Shown piece after piece: positions 15,303-22,894 of a stretch of 32,485 bases of DNA. The DNA comes from Caldisalinibacter kiritimatiensis (GTDB lineage: Bacteria; Bacillota; Clostridia; Tissierellales; Caldisalinibacteraceae). Both the position numbers and the translations under genes were made by a program. Position 1 is the first letter of the stretch. The number at the start of each line of letters is the position of its first letter. The stretch lies in the NCBI RefSeq assembly GCF_000387765.1, contig NZ_ARZA01000047.1, forward strand, positions 1 to 32,485, in the 5' to 3' direction. The notes under the pieces were generated by a model. The model did not search any database, was not told the origin of the DNA, and worked only from the letters and a program-made list of their open reading frames with translations.

Positions 15303-16604
15303 ATGGATAAACCTTTAAAATTAGCTAATGAATTGATTGATTTTATTTATGAAAGTCCAAGTGCTTTTCATGCAGCTGAAAATGTAAAGATTACTTTAAA
15401 AGAAAATGGATTTAAAGAATTAAACTTAAGAGATAGATGGAATATTGAAAAAGGTGGAAAATATTTTGTAACTAAAAATGATTCTGCTGTAGTAGCTTTT
15501 GTTGTGGGAATGGGAGAAGTTGAAAAAGATGGTTTTAGATTAATAGGAGCACATACAGATTCACCTACGTTTAGAGTTAAACCTAATGCAGAGATGGATA
15601 CTGATAATAAATATTTGAAATTAAATACTGAAGTTTATGGAGGACCTATTTTAAATACGTGGTTAGACAGACCACTATCATTAGCAGGTAGAGTGACATT
15701 AAAAAGTGATAACCCACTTTTCCCAGATAATAGACTTGTAAACATTAAAAGACCAATATTAGTTATTCCTAATTTGGCTATACATATGAATAGAAAAGTA
15801 AATGAAGGTATAGAGTTAAATAAACAAAAACATACCTTACCTTTGGTTGGCTTAATAAATGAAGAATTGGAAAAGGACGATTACTTAGTTAAGTTGTTAG
15901 CTAAAGAATTAGATGTAGAAGTAGATAGAATAATTGATTTTGATTTATTCTTATATGAATATGAAAAAGGAAAAATAATAGGAGCAAATAATGAATTTAT
16001 TTCTGCAGGAAAGCTTGATGATTTAGCAATGGTACATGCTGGAATTAAAGCTTTAATAAATGCAGAGGTAGGGAAAGCAACAAATGTTATGGTTTGCTTT
16101 GATAACGAAGAGATAGGTAGTCGCTCAAAACAAGGAGCAGGTTCCCCTATGCTGAGAACTATTTTAGAGCGAATTGTTATAGCATTAGGTAAAGATAAAG
16201 AAGATTTCTATAGAGCACTATATAGTTCATTTATGATTTCAGCGGATATGGCCCACGCTTTACATCCAAATTATCCAGAAAAACATGACCCAGTAAATAA
16301 ACCTATAATTAATAAAGGACCTGTAATTAAGATAAATGCAAATCTAAACTATACAACAGATAGTGATTCAAACTCTGTATATGAGATGATATGTGAAAGA
16401 GCGGGAGTACCTGTACAGAAATTTGTTAATCGCTCAGATGAAAGAGGAGGTTCTACTATAGGACCGATTACTACAGGTCAATTAGATATAAGATGTTTAG
16501 ATATAGGAAATCCAATGCTATCAATGCATTCTGTTAGAGAATTAGGAGGAGTAATGGACCATTATTATATAATTAAATCCTTTGAAGAATTTTATAAACT
16601 ATAA
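15303..16604 (+). CDS. M18 family aminopeptidase
   Basis: Cytosolic zinc aminopeptidase of 433 aa, a normal length for M18, which releases N-terminal residues (typically acidic ones) from peptides. Visible motifs are IGAHTDSPTFRVKP (His84 as metal ligand), AGKLDDLAMVHAG (bridging Asp), CFDNEEIGSRSKQGAG (catalytic Glu plus ligand) and PMLSMHSVRELGG (final His ligand). The ATG follows GTGGAGGGG. It is probably cotranscribed with the DUF1292 gene. A strong two-way terminator separates it from the convergent peroxiredoxin gene. Confidence 0.93.
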   Translation: MDKPLKLANELIDFIYESPSAFHAAENVKITLKENGFKELNLRDRWNIEKGGKYFVTKNDSAVVAFVVGMGEVEKDGFRLIGAHTDSPTFRVKPNAEMDTDNKYLKLNTEVYGGPILNTWLDRPLSLAGRVTLKSDNPLFPDNRLVNIKRPILVIPNLAIHMNRKVNEGIELNKQKHTLPLVGLINEELEKDDYLVKLLAKELDVEVDRIIDFDLFLYEYEKGKIIGANNEFISAGKLDDLAMVHAGIKALINAEVGKATNVMVCFDNEEIGSRSKQGAGSPMLRTILERIVIALGKDKEDFYRALYSSFMISADMAHALHPNYPEKHDPVNKPIINKGPVIKINANLNYTTDSDSNSVYEMICERAGVPVQKFVNRSDERGGSTIGPITTGQLDIRCLDIGNPMLSMHSVRELGGVMDHYYIIKSFEEFYKL

Positions 16605-16615
16605 AAACAAGGTAG

Positions 16616-16652
16616 ATTAATATAGGCGGTCAATCAGACCGTCTATATTAAT
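16616..16652. terminator. bidirectional terminator between the M18 peptidase and peroxiredoxin genes
   Basis: A 16-bp stem (16616-16631 with 16637-16652, one G-U pair) with loop AATCA and A/T-rich outer arms. It overlaps the peroxiredoxin stop codon at 16648-16650. Confidence 0.75.
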
Positions 16653-17334
16653 ACTTACCTACATATTCCCATCCTACAGGTATTCCTGGGTCACCTGGTT
16701 CCCAACCAGCAGGAGCACCTCTTCCTGTTCTTTGAGTAAATTGTAGAGCTTCGATTATTCTTAGTATTTCGTGGATATTTCTTCCTACAGGTTGAGGATT
16801 TGTAGACCATGCACGAATTTTACCTTCAGGGTCAACAATAAAAGTAGCTCTATAAGCATAACCTTCTTTTTCATCTAAGACACCATATTTTTTAGCTGTT
16901 TTTTGAGTTCTATCTGATAATAAAGGATAATTGATTTTACGACCAGAAGGTGAAGTTTGAGTAAATATTTTATGGGAATAGATACTATCTGTACTTATAG
17001 CTAATACTACAGAATTTAGTCTTTTAAATTCTTCATATTTGTCAGCAACTGCTGCTAATTCTGTAGGTCAAACAAATGTAAAGTTTGAGCCATAAAAGAA
17101 TATTACAACCCATTTACCTAAATAATCTGATAATGATACTTTAGTTCTTTCACCGTCAACAATAGCATCTAAAGTAAAGTTAGGAGCAGGGTCTCCTAAA
17201 TCAAAATAGTCGCAATATTTTTCTTCTATTATACAATTAGGAAATTCCCTTGAAGTATTAGGTTGAGGTGTTCTGCTAGGATATTGTTTTGTCATAGAAG
17301 GATTTGGTCTATAATACCAATAAGGGTATTTCAT
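16648..17334 (-). CDS. prxU: selenocysteine-containing peroxiredoxin (in-frame UGA at the peroxidatic position)
   Basis: AhpC/TSA-type peroxiredoxin that should reduce peroxides in the cytoplasm. The 228-codon frame contains one internal TGA (codon 89, plus-strand 17068-17070). It falls exactly where the peroxidatic Cys of the motif FTFV-C-PTE is expected: the sequence reads YGSNFTFV-UGA-PTELAAVADKY. Translation past it continues with normal peroxiredoxin sequence (LAISTDS, SDRTQKTAKKYGVLD, YRATFIVDPEG, then NIHEILRIIEALQ) to a proper stop. A 6-bp hairpin with a loop beginning in G lies 9 nt after the UGA, fitting a bacterial SECIS element. The usual resolving Cys (VCPAGW) is replaced by GAPAGW. 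A Tyr/Pro-rich N-terminal extension of about 35 residues is unusual. The ATG follows AAAGGAGG. Selenocysteine peroxiredoxins (PrxU) are known in clostridia. Automatic calling would report an 88-aa fragment. Confidence 0.92.
17042..17058 (-). promoter_or_regulatory. candidate bacterial SECIS hairpin
   Basis: On the minus strand, TTAGCA-GCAGT-TGCTGA forms a 6-bp stem (one G-U pair) with a 5-nt loop starting with G. The stem starts 9 nt and the loop 15 nt after the UGA, near the spacing known for bacterial SECIS elements. Confidence 0.55.
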
Positions 17335-17443
17335 TTTTTTGCCTCCTTTAAATTATCTCAGTTTATAATATTCAAGAAAAGAAAATATGTTCTTTGCTAT
17401 ACATAACTAATAGCCAGTGGGTACGAGTTTGGAGGTGTTTATG

Positions 17444-18283
17444 ATGAACTATAAATTGATAGCTATAGATTTAGATGGTACATTACTTAACGATGATAAA
17501 AAAATTACACAGGACAATATAGAGATTTTAAGAGAATTGAATAAAAGAGGTATTGAAATAGTTATAGCTACAGGACGGAGGTATTGGTCTGCAAAGCAAT
17601 TGACAAAAGTGTTAGGATTAGATCTAGTTATAATTGCTAATAATGGTAATATAATTAGGGATATAACTGATGATAAATTAATGGTTACAAAATATTTAGA
17701 TGAAGACGCCTTTCGGAAATTAATTGAAATAGGGAAAAGTAGAGGATTTCATCCTATAATTCACGTTGACCACTATGATGAAGGATATGATATAGTTACA
17801 GAGTTCAAAAAAGAAGATGATAGATATTGTTCATATCTTTCAAAGATAGAAGACAGATATAGAGTAATAAGTGATTTATCTAAATATGAAAATCCTAAAG
17901 CTGTAGTTACATGTTATGTGGGGGAATATGATGAGCTTGAACAATTCCAAAAAGAAGTATTAGCAAAGTCACCTTATAATTATAATACTCATATCATGAG
18001 AAAAACTAAAATAGGTTCAATCCTTGAATTTATGAACCCTTTAGGTTCTAAGTGGCTCTCTTTGAAGGAATATGCTGAAAGTAAAGGAATAAGTCCAGAC
18101 AGAATAATTGCTATAGGAGATGATAATAACGATATAGAAATGATACAAAATGCAGGATTAGGGATAGGAATGAAGAATGGTACAAAGGAAGTAAAAAAAG
18201 CAGCTGATATAATAACTGAAAAGACTAATAATGAATCAGGAGTAGCACATATACTAAAGAAAATATTTATGAATTTAGTTTAA
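17444..18283 (+). CDS. Cof-type HAD-superfamily phosphatase
   Basis: Cytosolic haloacid-dehalogenase phosphatase of 280 aa in the Cof/YidA group, acting on phosphorylated sugars or cofactors. Motif I is DLDGTLLN near residues 8-15, motif II the Thr/Ser of ATGRRY near 40-45, motif III the Lys of the GSKWLSLKEYAE region, and motif IV GDDNNDIEMIQNAG. The C2-type cap lies between motifs II and III. The start is taken as ATG 17444 behind GGAGGTG (6-nt spacing). ATG 17441 is too close, and GTG 17417 precedes the ribosome binding site. The substrate is unknown. Confidence 0.9.
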   Translation: MNYKLIAIDLDGTLLNDDKKITQDNIEILRELNKRGIEIVIATGRRYWSAKQLTKVLGLDLVIIANNGNIIRDITDDKLMVTKYLDEDAFRKLIEIGKSRGFHPIIHVDHYDEGYDIVTEFKKEDDRYCSYLSKIEDRYRVISDLSKYENPKAVVTCYVGEYDELEQFQKEVLAKSPYNYNTHIMRKTKIGSILEFMNPLGSKWLSLKEYAESKGISPDRIIAIGDDNNDIEMIQNAGLGIGMKNGTKEVKKAADIITEKTNNESGVAHILKKIFMNLV

Positions 18284-18378
18284 GAGTATATTATTAAAAA
18301 TTATCTTTAACTTCTGCATAAATAACACTTTCTCCTAATATACTTTACTATCGGAATAAGTATTTAGGGGGAGTGTAT

Positions 18379-18567
18379 ATGGATATATTAAAAGGACTTG
18401 CTTCAATATTAATAATCATAGGTGCATTGAATTGGGGACTTGTAGGACTATTTAACTTTGATTTAGTAGAATATCTTTTTAAAGGAAGGGACAATATATA
18501 CGCTAGAGTAATATATACTTTAATAGGATTATCAGGCTTATATACATTAATTTATTTGTTATTTTAA
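18379..18567 (+). CDS. DUF378 family small membrane protein
   Basis: A protein of 62 aa with two membrane helices. It carries the DUF378 signature GALNWGLVGLFNFDLVEYLF, then a polar turn and a second helix starting ARVIYTLIGLSGLYTL. Its function is unknown. The start is ATG 18379 after AGGGGGAG. The gene is flanked by its own AT-rich upstream region and a terminator, so it is likely a single-gene unit. Confidence 0.88.
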   Translation: MDILKGLASILIIIGALNWGLVGLFNFDLVEYLFKGRDNIYARVIYTLIGLSGLYTLIYLLF

Positions 18568-18596
18568 CCTAGGCTGAAATGGCTTAGGTTTTTTTA
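18566..18596 (+). terminator. terminator after the DUF378 gene
   Basis: A 10-bp stem with G-U pairs (18566-18575 with 18581-18590), loop GAAAT, then a T run. Confidence 0.8.
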
Positions 18597-18702
18597 TTGT
18601 ATAAATTGTTAAGTGAAATTAATACAATATACATTGAACTGTTTAACGTATTACACTAGAATTATAGTTGTAGTTTTAGATTAAACAAAGGATGTGATTT
18701 AA

Positions 18703-19653
18703 ATGATTAGCGAAAAATCTTATCTACCTATATTATCTGGATTCATGTATTCAACAATTTTTGGCTTTTCTTTTATGTTTACAAAACAAGGGCTTGAATT
18801 TTTACAGCCAATGCAGTTACTAGGTTTCAGATTTGCATTTGGAGCAATAATATTAACTATGTTATGGGTACTAGGTACAATTAAAATTAATTTAAAAGGA
18901 AAAAGATTAGGTTTATTGTTTTTATTAGCATTATTTCAACCAGTATCTTATTTTATTTTTGAAGTAAATGGACTTAATCTTATATCAGCTTCAGAAGCAG
19001 GAATGATGATAGCTTTAATTCCTGTTTTGGTAGCAGTATTAGCTGGTATTTTTTTAGATGAGCGTCCTACAGGTATACAGTTTTTTTTCATTGTATTATC
19101 AGTTAGTGGTGTAATATTTATAAATTTAATGAAAGGTCAATTTGATGTAAATAGTAATATCCTAGGTATACTTTTAATTCTAGGAGCAGTAGTATCAGCA
19201 GGATTTTTTAATATATTATCAAGAAAATCATCTTTACATTTCAAACCAGTGGAAATTACATTTGTTATGATGTGGATAGGTACCTTTGTTTTCAACAGTA
19301 TAGCTTTAATTCAACATATTAATAATGGGAATTTAAATGAGTATTTAAGTCCATTACAAAATGGACAAGTATTAATTCCTATATTATATCTTGGAGGGTT
19401 ATCTTCAGTAGTTGCATTCTTCTTAGTGAACTATACTTTATCTAGAATTGAAGCTTCAAAGTCAGCTGTATTTGCAAACTTAACTACAATTATATCAGTA
19501 GTTGCAGGAGTGGTTATTTTACAAGAAGCTTTTTATTGGTTTCATTTTGTAGGAGGTATTATGATTTTACTTGGTGTTTGGGGAACGAATTATTTTGATA
19601 AAAACAGAATGAAAATAAAGGCAATAAAAAGAAGAAAAAATTGGACATATTAA
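18703..19653 (+). CDS. EamA/DMT-family transporter
   Basis: Polytopic membrane protein of 316 aa with about ten hydrophobic helices in two homologous EamA halves (about residues 8-140 and 155-295). Halves start with YSTIFGFSFMFTKQGLEF and GAVVSAGFFNILSRKSS. Conserved EamA elements include the SASEAGMMIALIPVLVAV helix and, in the second half, SRIEASKSAVFANLTTIISV. Likely an exporter of amino acids or metabolites; the substrate cannot be read. The ATG follows AAGGATGTGATT. The C-terminus is short and very basic. The foldase gene begins about 50 nt downstream behind a separate AT-rich spacer. Confidence 0.9.
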   Translation: MISEKSYLPILSGFMYSTIFGFSFMFTKQGLEFLQPMQLLGFRFAFGAIILTMLWVLGTIKINLKGKRLGLLFLLALFQPVSYFIFEVNGLNLISASEAGMMIALIPVLVAVLAGIFLDERPTGIQFFFIVLSVSGVIFINLMKGQFDVNSNILGILLILGAVVSAGFFNILSRKSSLHFKPVEITFVMMWIGTFVFNSIALIQHINNGNLNEYLSPLQNGQVLIPILYLGGLSSVVAFFLVNYTLSRIEASKSAVFANLTTIISVVAGVVILQEAFYWFHFVGGIMILLGVWGTNYFDKNRMKIKAIKRRKNWTY

Positions 19654-19705
19654 TTTTTTTCTGATATCATAGCATTATATTAAAATACAAAGGAGAGTTC
19701 TATAT

Positions 19706-20452
19706 ATGAGCAATAACAAGGTTTTAGCAACAGTAAATGGTGTAGAAATTACAGAAAAAGATTTAAACTCTTTATTACAAAGCTTAGGACAACAAAGGAT
19801 GCAATTTGAATCGCCAGAAGGAAGAAAAAGACTATTACAAGAGCTTATTAATCAAGAATTGTTCTACTTAGACGCAATAGAAAATGGATTAGACGAAGAA
19901 GAACAGTTTAAAAAAGAACTAGAGCAAACTACAAGAAATCTTTTAAAGCAGTACGCAATAAGAAAGCTATTAAATCAAGTTAAAGTAGATGAGCAAGAAG
20001 TTATTGATTATTATGAACAAAATAAAGAAAGATTTAAGACTCCAGAAACAGTTAAAGCAAGTCATATCCTTGTAAAAGATGAAAATAAAGTTGATGAAAT
20101 ATTAAATGAACTTAATAATGGGCTTTCATTTGAAGAGGCAGCAGAAAAATATTCGTCTTGTCCTTCAAAAACAAATGGAGGAGATTTGGGATATTTTTCT
20201 AGAGGAAAGATGGTTCCAGAATTTGAAAATGCAGCATTTAATATGGAAAAGGGAGAAGTTAAAGGACCTGTAAAAACTCAATTTGGATATCATATAATTA
20301 AATTAACTGATAAGAAAGAAGCTGATATTAGAAGCTTTGATGAAGTAAAGGGACAAATTAATCAAATACTTATTGGTAAAAAGCAGAACGACCTTTATAT
20401 AAATAAAACTAATGAACTTAAAGAGCAATATGAAATAAAGATAAATGAGTAA
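19706..20452 (+). CDS. parvulin-type peptidyl-prolyl isomerase, SurA/PrsA-like, cytoplasmic
   Basis: 248 aa with an N-terminal SurA_N/trigger-factor-like chaperone segment (about 1-105: ATVNGVEITEKDL, then RLLQELINQELFY). A parvulin PPIase domain follows (about 112-205: VKASHILVKDE, YSSCPSKTNGGDLGYFSRG, QFGYHIIKLTDKK). There is no signal peptide or lipobox, unlike PrsA, so it should act in the cytoplasm as a folding helper. The ATG follows AAAGGAGAG. A terminator follows directly. Confidence 0.9.
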   Translation: MSNNKVLATVNGVEITEKDLNSLLQSLGQQRMQFESPEGRKRLLQELINQELFYLDAIENGLDEEEQFKKELEQTTRNLLKQYAIRKLLNQVKVDEQEVIDYYEQNKERFKTPETVKASHILVKDENKVDEILNELNNGLSFEEAAEKYSSCPSKTNGGDLGYFSRGKMVPEFENAAFNMEKGEVKGPVKTQFGYHIIKLTDKKEADIRSFDEVKGQINQILIGKKQNDLYINKTNELKEQYEIKINE

Positions 20453-20464
20453 TAAGAAATTATT

Positions 20465-20496
20465 AAAAGCGACCTTGCTTAATAGGTCGCTTTTTT
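20465..20496. terminator. terminator after the foldase gene
   Basis: The 10-bp perfect stem AAAAGCGACC/GGTCGCTTTT has a 10-nt loop followed by Ts. It sits between two convergent genes. Confidence 0.85.
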
Positions 20497-20508
20497 GAGT
20501 CGTAGGTG

Positions 20509-20709
20509 TTAATGGAATTCTTGCATAGGTTCTGAAGATTCGTGATTTCTATGCTCTACTAAGTCTATTCCACCCAAAACTATATGAGCTAATCCAAAAC
20601 CTACAATACCCCATGCAAATGAAGCGGGAAGAGTGTTTCTTAAAACAAAACCTGTAGTTGTTACCACAGTACCTAATGCTGTAGGAATTAAACCTTCTTT
20701 TGTTTGCAT
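20509..20709 (-). CDS. small conserved-looking membrane protein of unknown function
   Basis: 66 aa with two hydrophobic segments (about residues 7-25 and 31-50) joined by RNTLPAS. The second segment, WGIVGFGLAHIVLGGIDLVE, is Gly-rich and runs into an acidic/His-containing tail. The start ATG 20709 has an excellent AGGAGGTAA site, so I regard it as a true gene. Such proteins occur in related clostridia to my memory, but I know no function. It is convergent with the foldase gene, sharing the terminator between them. Confidence 0.7.
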   Translation of the reverse strand: MQTKEGLIPTALGTVVTTTGFVLRNTLPASFAWGIVGFGLAHIVLGGIDLVEHRNHESSEPMQEFH

Positions 20710-20969
20710 TATTTTACCTCCTAAAATATAGGTTTAATATTATTATCTTCAAAAATAAAAAAATAATAATGATACATATGAGGTAATTTTGTTATTACAA
20801 GGGAATATTGTTAATAAATATAATTACAATAAGTGTATTTGAAATGTATTTGAGTTTTGATATTTTTTTTGAAAATTGATAAATTAAATAAAGAAAGTAA
20901 TATTTGAGATTACGATACTAAATAAAAATTTATTATTAAGTATATAACAGAATAATAGAGGTGATAATT

Positions 20970-21920
20970 ATGGGAGAGAATAAATTTTATAGGGTATATT
21001 CAACATATTTAAAAGAAAAATACGGTGAAAAGGTGTATAAGTTACCTATAAACCTTCCTGTTACATGTCCTAATAGAGATGGTTGTGTTGGATATGGAGG
21101 TTGTATTTTCTGTGGAGAAGAAGGTGCTGGATTTGAAAATATAGAAAATACAGTTCCGGTTAAGGAACAAATATTGAAAAATATGGAATATATAAAAAAG
21201 AGATATAAGGCAAAAAAATTTATTGCATATTTCCAAAATTTCACCAACACATATATGGAATTAGAAGAATTTAAAAAAGTAATTAAACAGGCAATTATGG
21301 GTGATATAGTGGAAATATCTATATCTACAAGGCCAGATTGTATATCAGACGAATATCTAGAATTTTTAGATACAGTTAAAAAAGACCATGACATAGATAT
21401 AACTATTGAATTAGGGTTACAAACTGTAAATTACCATACATTGAAAAAAATAAACAGAGGACATACATTAAGTGAGTTTATAGATAGTGTCCTAAGGATA
21501 AAAAAATATGGATTTGAAATATGTGTACATCTTATACTTAATCTTCCATGGGACAATAGAATTGATGTTATTGAAAATGCAAAACTTCTTTCGGCTTTAA
21601 AAGTTAACCATGTAAAATTACATTCTCTTTATATTGTAGAGAATACTGTGCTTGGTAAAATGTATAAAGAGAATAAGGTAAAGTTAAATTCAAAAAAAGA
21701 TTATATAGAAAGTGTAATAACATTTTTAGAATATCTCCATCCAGATATTGTAGTCCAAAGATTGCTTGGAAGAGCTCCAAAGGAAAATACTCTTTTTGTT
21801 AATTGGAATACTAGTTGGTGGAAGATAAAAGACGAAATTTTAGCTGAGATGGAACAAAGAGAAACCTATCAAGGGAAAAAATGTAATTATTTAAATGGTA
21901 AGGCCCTGAAGAAATTTTAA
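20970..21920 (+). CDS. radical SAM protein, YhcC/TIGR01212-like
   Basis: 316 aa. A radical SAM TIM-barrel with cluster cysteines near the N-terminus in TCPNRDGCVGYGGCIFCG: Cys33, Cys45 and Cys48 form the expected triad, with an extra Cys39. Later conserved pieces are ISISTRPDCISDEYLEFL, ELGLQTVNYHTLKKINRGH, HLILNLPWD, then HSLYIVENT and VQRLLGRAP, typical of the YhcC family. The reaction and substrate of this family are not established here. The start is ATG 20970 after AGAGGTGAT. The upstream in-frame GTG at 20961 is part of that site. The P-loop gene begins about 90 nt later. Confidence 0.9.
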   Translation: MGENKFYRVYSTYLKEKYGEKVYKLPINLPVTCPNRDGCVGYGGCIFCGEEGAGFENIENTVPVKEQILKNMEYIKKRYKAKKFIAYFQNFTNTYMELEEFKKVIKQAIMGDIVEISISTRPDCISDEYLEFLDTVKKDHDIDITIELGLQTVNYHTLKKINRGHTLSEFIDSVLRIKKYGFEICVHLILNLPWDNRIDVIENAKLLSALKVNHVKLHSLYIVENTVLGKMYKENKVKLNSKKDYIESVITFLEYLHPDIVVQRLLGRAPKENTLFVNWNTSWWKIKDEILAEMEQRETYQGKKCNYLNGKALKKF

Positions 21921-22012
21921 TAATAATCTGAAAATTTAGAAGGGAAACTCGTACTAAACATAGAAGTAAAATAATATATTTAAATAATAAAATGGATGGG
22001 AAGGTGATGGAG

Positions 22013-22423
22013 ATGGTTAAAATTATGTGTGGGCTAAAGGGAACTGGAAAGACAAAGGAATTAATTAAGATGGCTAATGAAGATATTAAAACAAGTGACG
22101 GAGACATTGTTTTTATAGAGGATAATAGTGAATATATATTAAATTTAAATCATAATATTAGGTATATTAATGCCATGGAATTCGATATCAAAGATACTGA
22201 AACATTCCATGGCTTTTTATGTGGAATTATAGCAGAGGATTATGACATTCGAAAAATATATATTGATGGATTATACAATATAGTTAAATTACAAAATAGA
22301 AAGCTAAAAAATTTTTTAGATGAATTAGAGGAATTAGGTGAAAAGTTTAATATAGATTTTGTGATAAGTGTTTCTTGTGACCCAAAAGAAGTTTCAAATG
22401 AATTAGAGAATTATATTATATAA
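22013..22423 (+). CDS. small P-loop protein of unknown function
   Basis: 136 aa. The N-terminus reads MCGLKGTGKTKELIKMAN, a clean Walker A motif (GxxGxGKT, Lys13). A Walker B-like strand may be KIYIDGL near residue 90, and a sensor-like strand FVISVSCDP near the end. No other domain is present, making it unusually short for a P-loop NTPase. The start is taken as ATG 22013 after AAGGTGAT; three in-frame start codons lie upstream within or before that site. It may be related to short ATPases of clostridia that are sometimes labelled PilT-like, without evidence for pili here. Function unknown. Confidence 0.65.
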   Translation: MVKIMCGLKGTGKTKELIKMANEDIKTSDGDIVFIEDNSEYILNLNHNIRYINAMEFDIKDTETFHGFLCGIIAEDYDIRKIYIDGLYNIVKLQNRKLKNFLDELEELGEKFNIDFVISVSCDPKEVSNELENYII

Positions 22424-22436
22424 TTATATAATATAA

Positions 22437-22464
22437 AAGCGGCCAAATGGCCGCTTAAATTTTA
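22437..22464. terminator. terminator between the P-loop and DUF1540 genes
   Basis: The 8-bp GC-rich stem AAGCGGCC/GGCCGCTT has loop AAAT, then AAATTTTA. It serves two convergent genes. Confidence 0.8.
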
Positions 22465-22644
22465 TCCTCTCATTCCTTGATATGGTCTAAATGTTGCACA
22501 GTCAGTTTCTTGAGTATCCTTTGCATTTCTAGGCTGTATTTCTATTGAAGGAGCTGTACAATAGTCACCTTCTGCATAGTATTGACAAGTATTAACAGTA
22601 CATTTCACTCTATGAATATGTTCATCTGAGTTATTTACATGCAT
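22462..22644 (-). CDS. DUF1540 family Cys-containing small protein
   Basis: 60 aa. Four cysteines fall in the DUF1540 pattern: VKCTVNTCQYYAEGDYCTA and later TDCATF. The arrangement suggests binding of a metal ion or disulfides. The function is unknown. The N-terminus (MHVNNSDEHIHR) is His-rich. The start ATG 22644 has AAGGAGGC upstream at a slightly long spacing of about 9 nt. It stands alone between a convergent terminator and an AT-rich upstream region. Confidence 0.85.
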   Translation of the reverse strand: MHVNNSDEHIHRVKCTVNTCQYYAEGDYCTAPSIEIQPRNAKDTQETDCATFRPYQGMRG

Positions 22645-22894
22645 AGAGTAATGCCTCCTTGAATTATATATAGTTGAGATTGTAATAAAAGATTAAATTC
22701 TTTAATCTTCTAAAATTAGTTTGTGGAATAATAAAAAAAAATATACGTTAATATAAAAGAGATTTTTAATGGAACATTGTATTTTAGGCAAAAAACATGT
22801 AATATATAATTGTTGTAAAGAGAAATAAAAAAGATTTAAATAAGCTTAACAACAAGATAAGAAGTTACAAAAAAACAAGAAGTTGGTGATAAAA

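Noticed and set aside
17363-17369. PerR-box-like TTATAAT upstream of the peroxiredoxin gene
   Set aside because: Only one half-site matches; the second half is poor, and such A/T 7-mers are common in this DNA.
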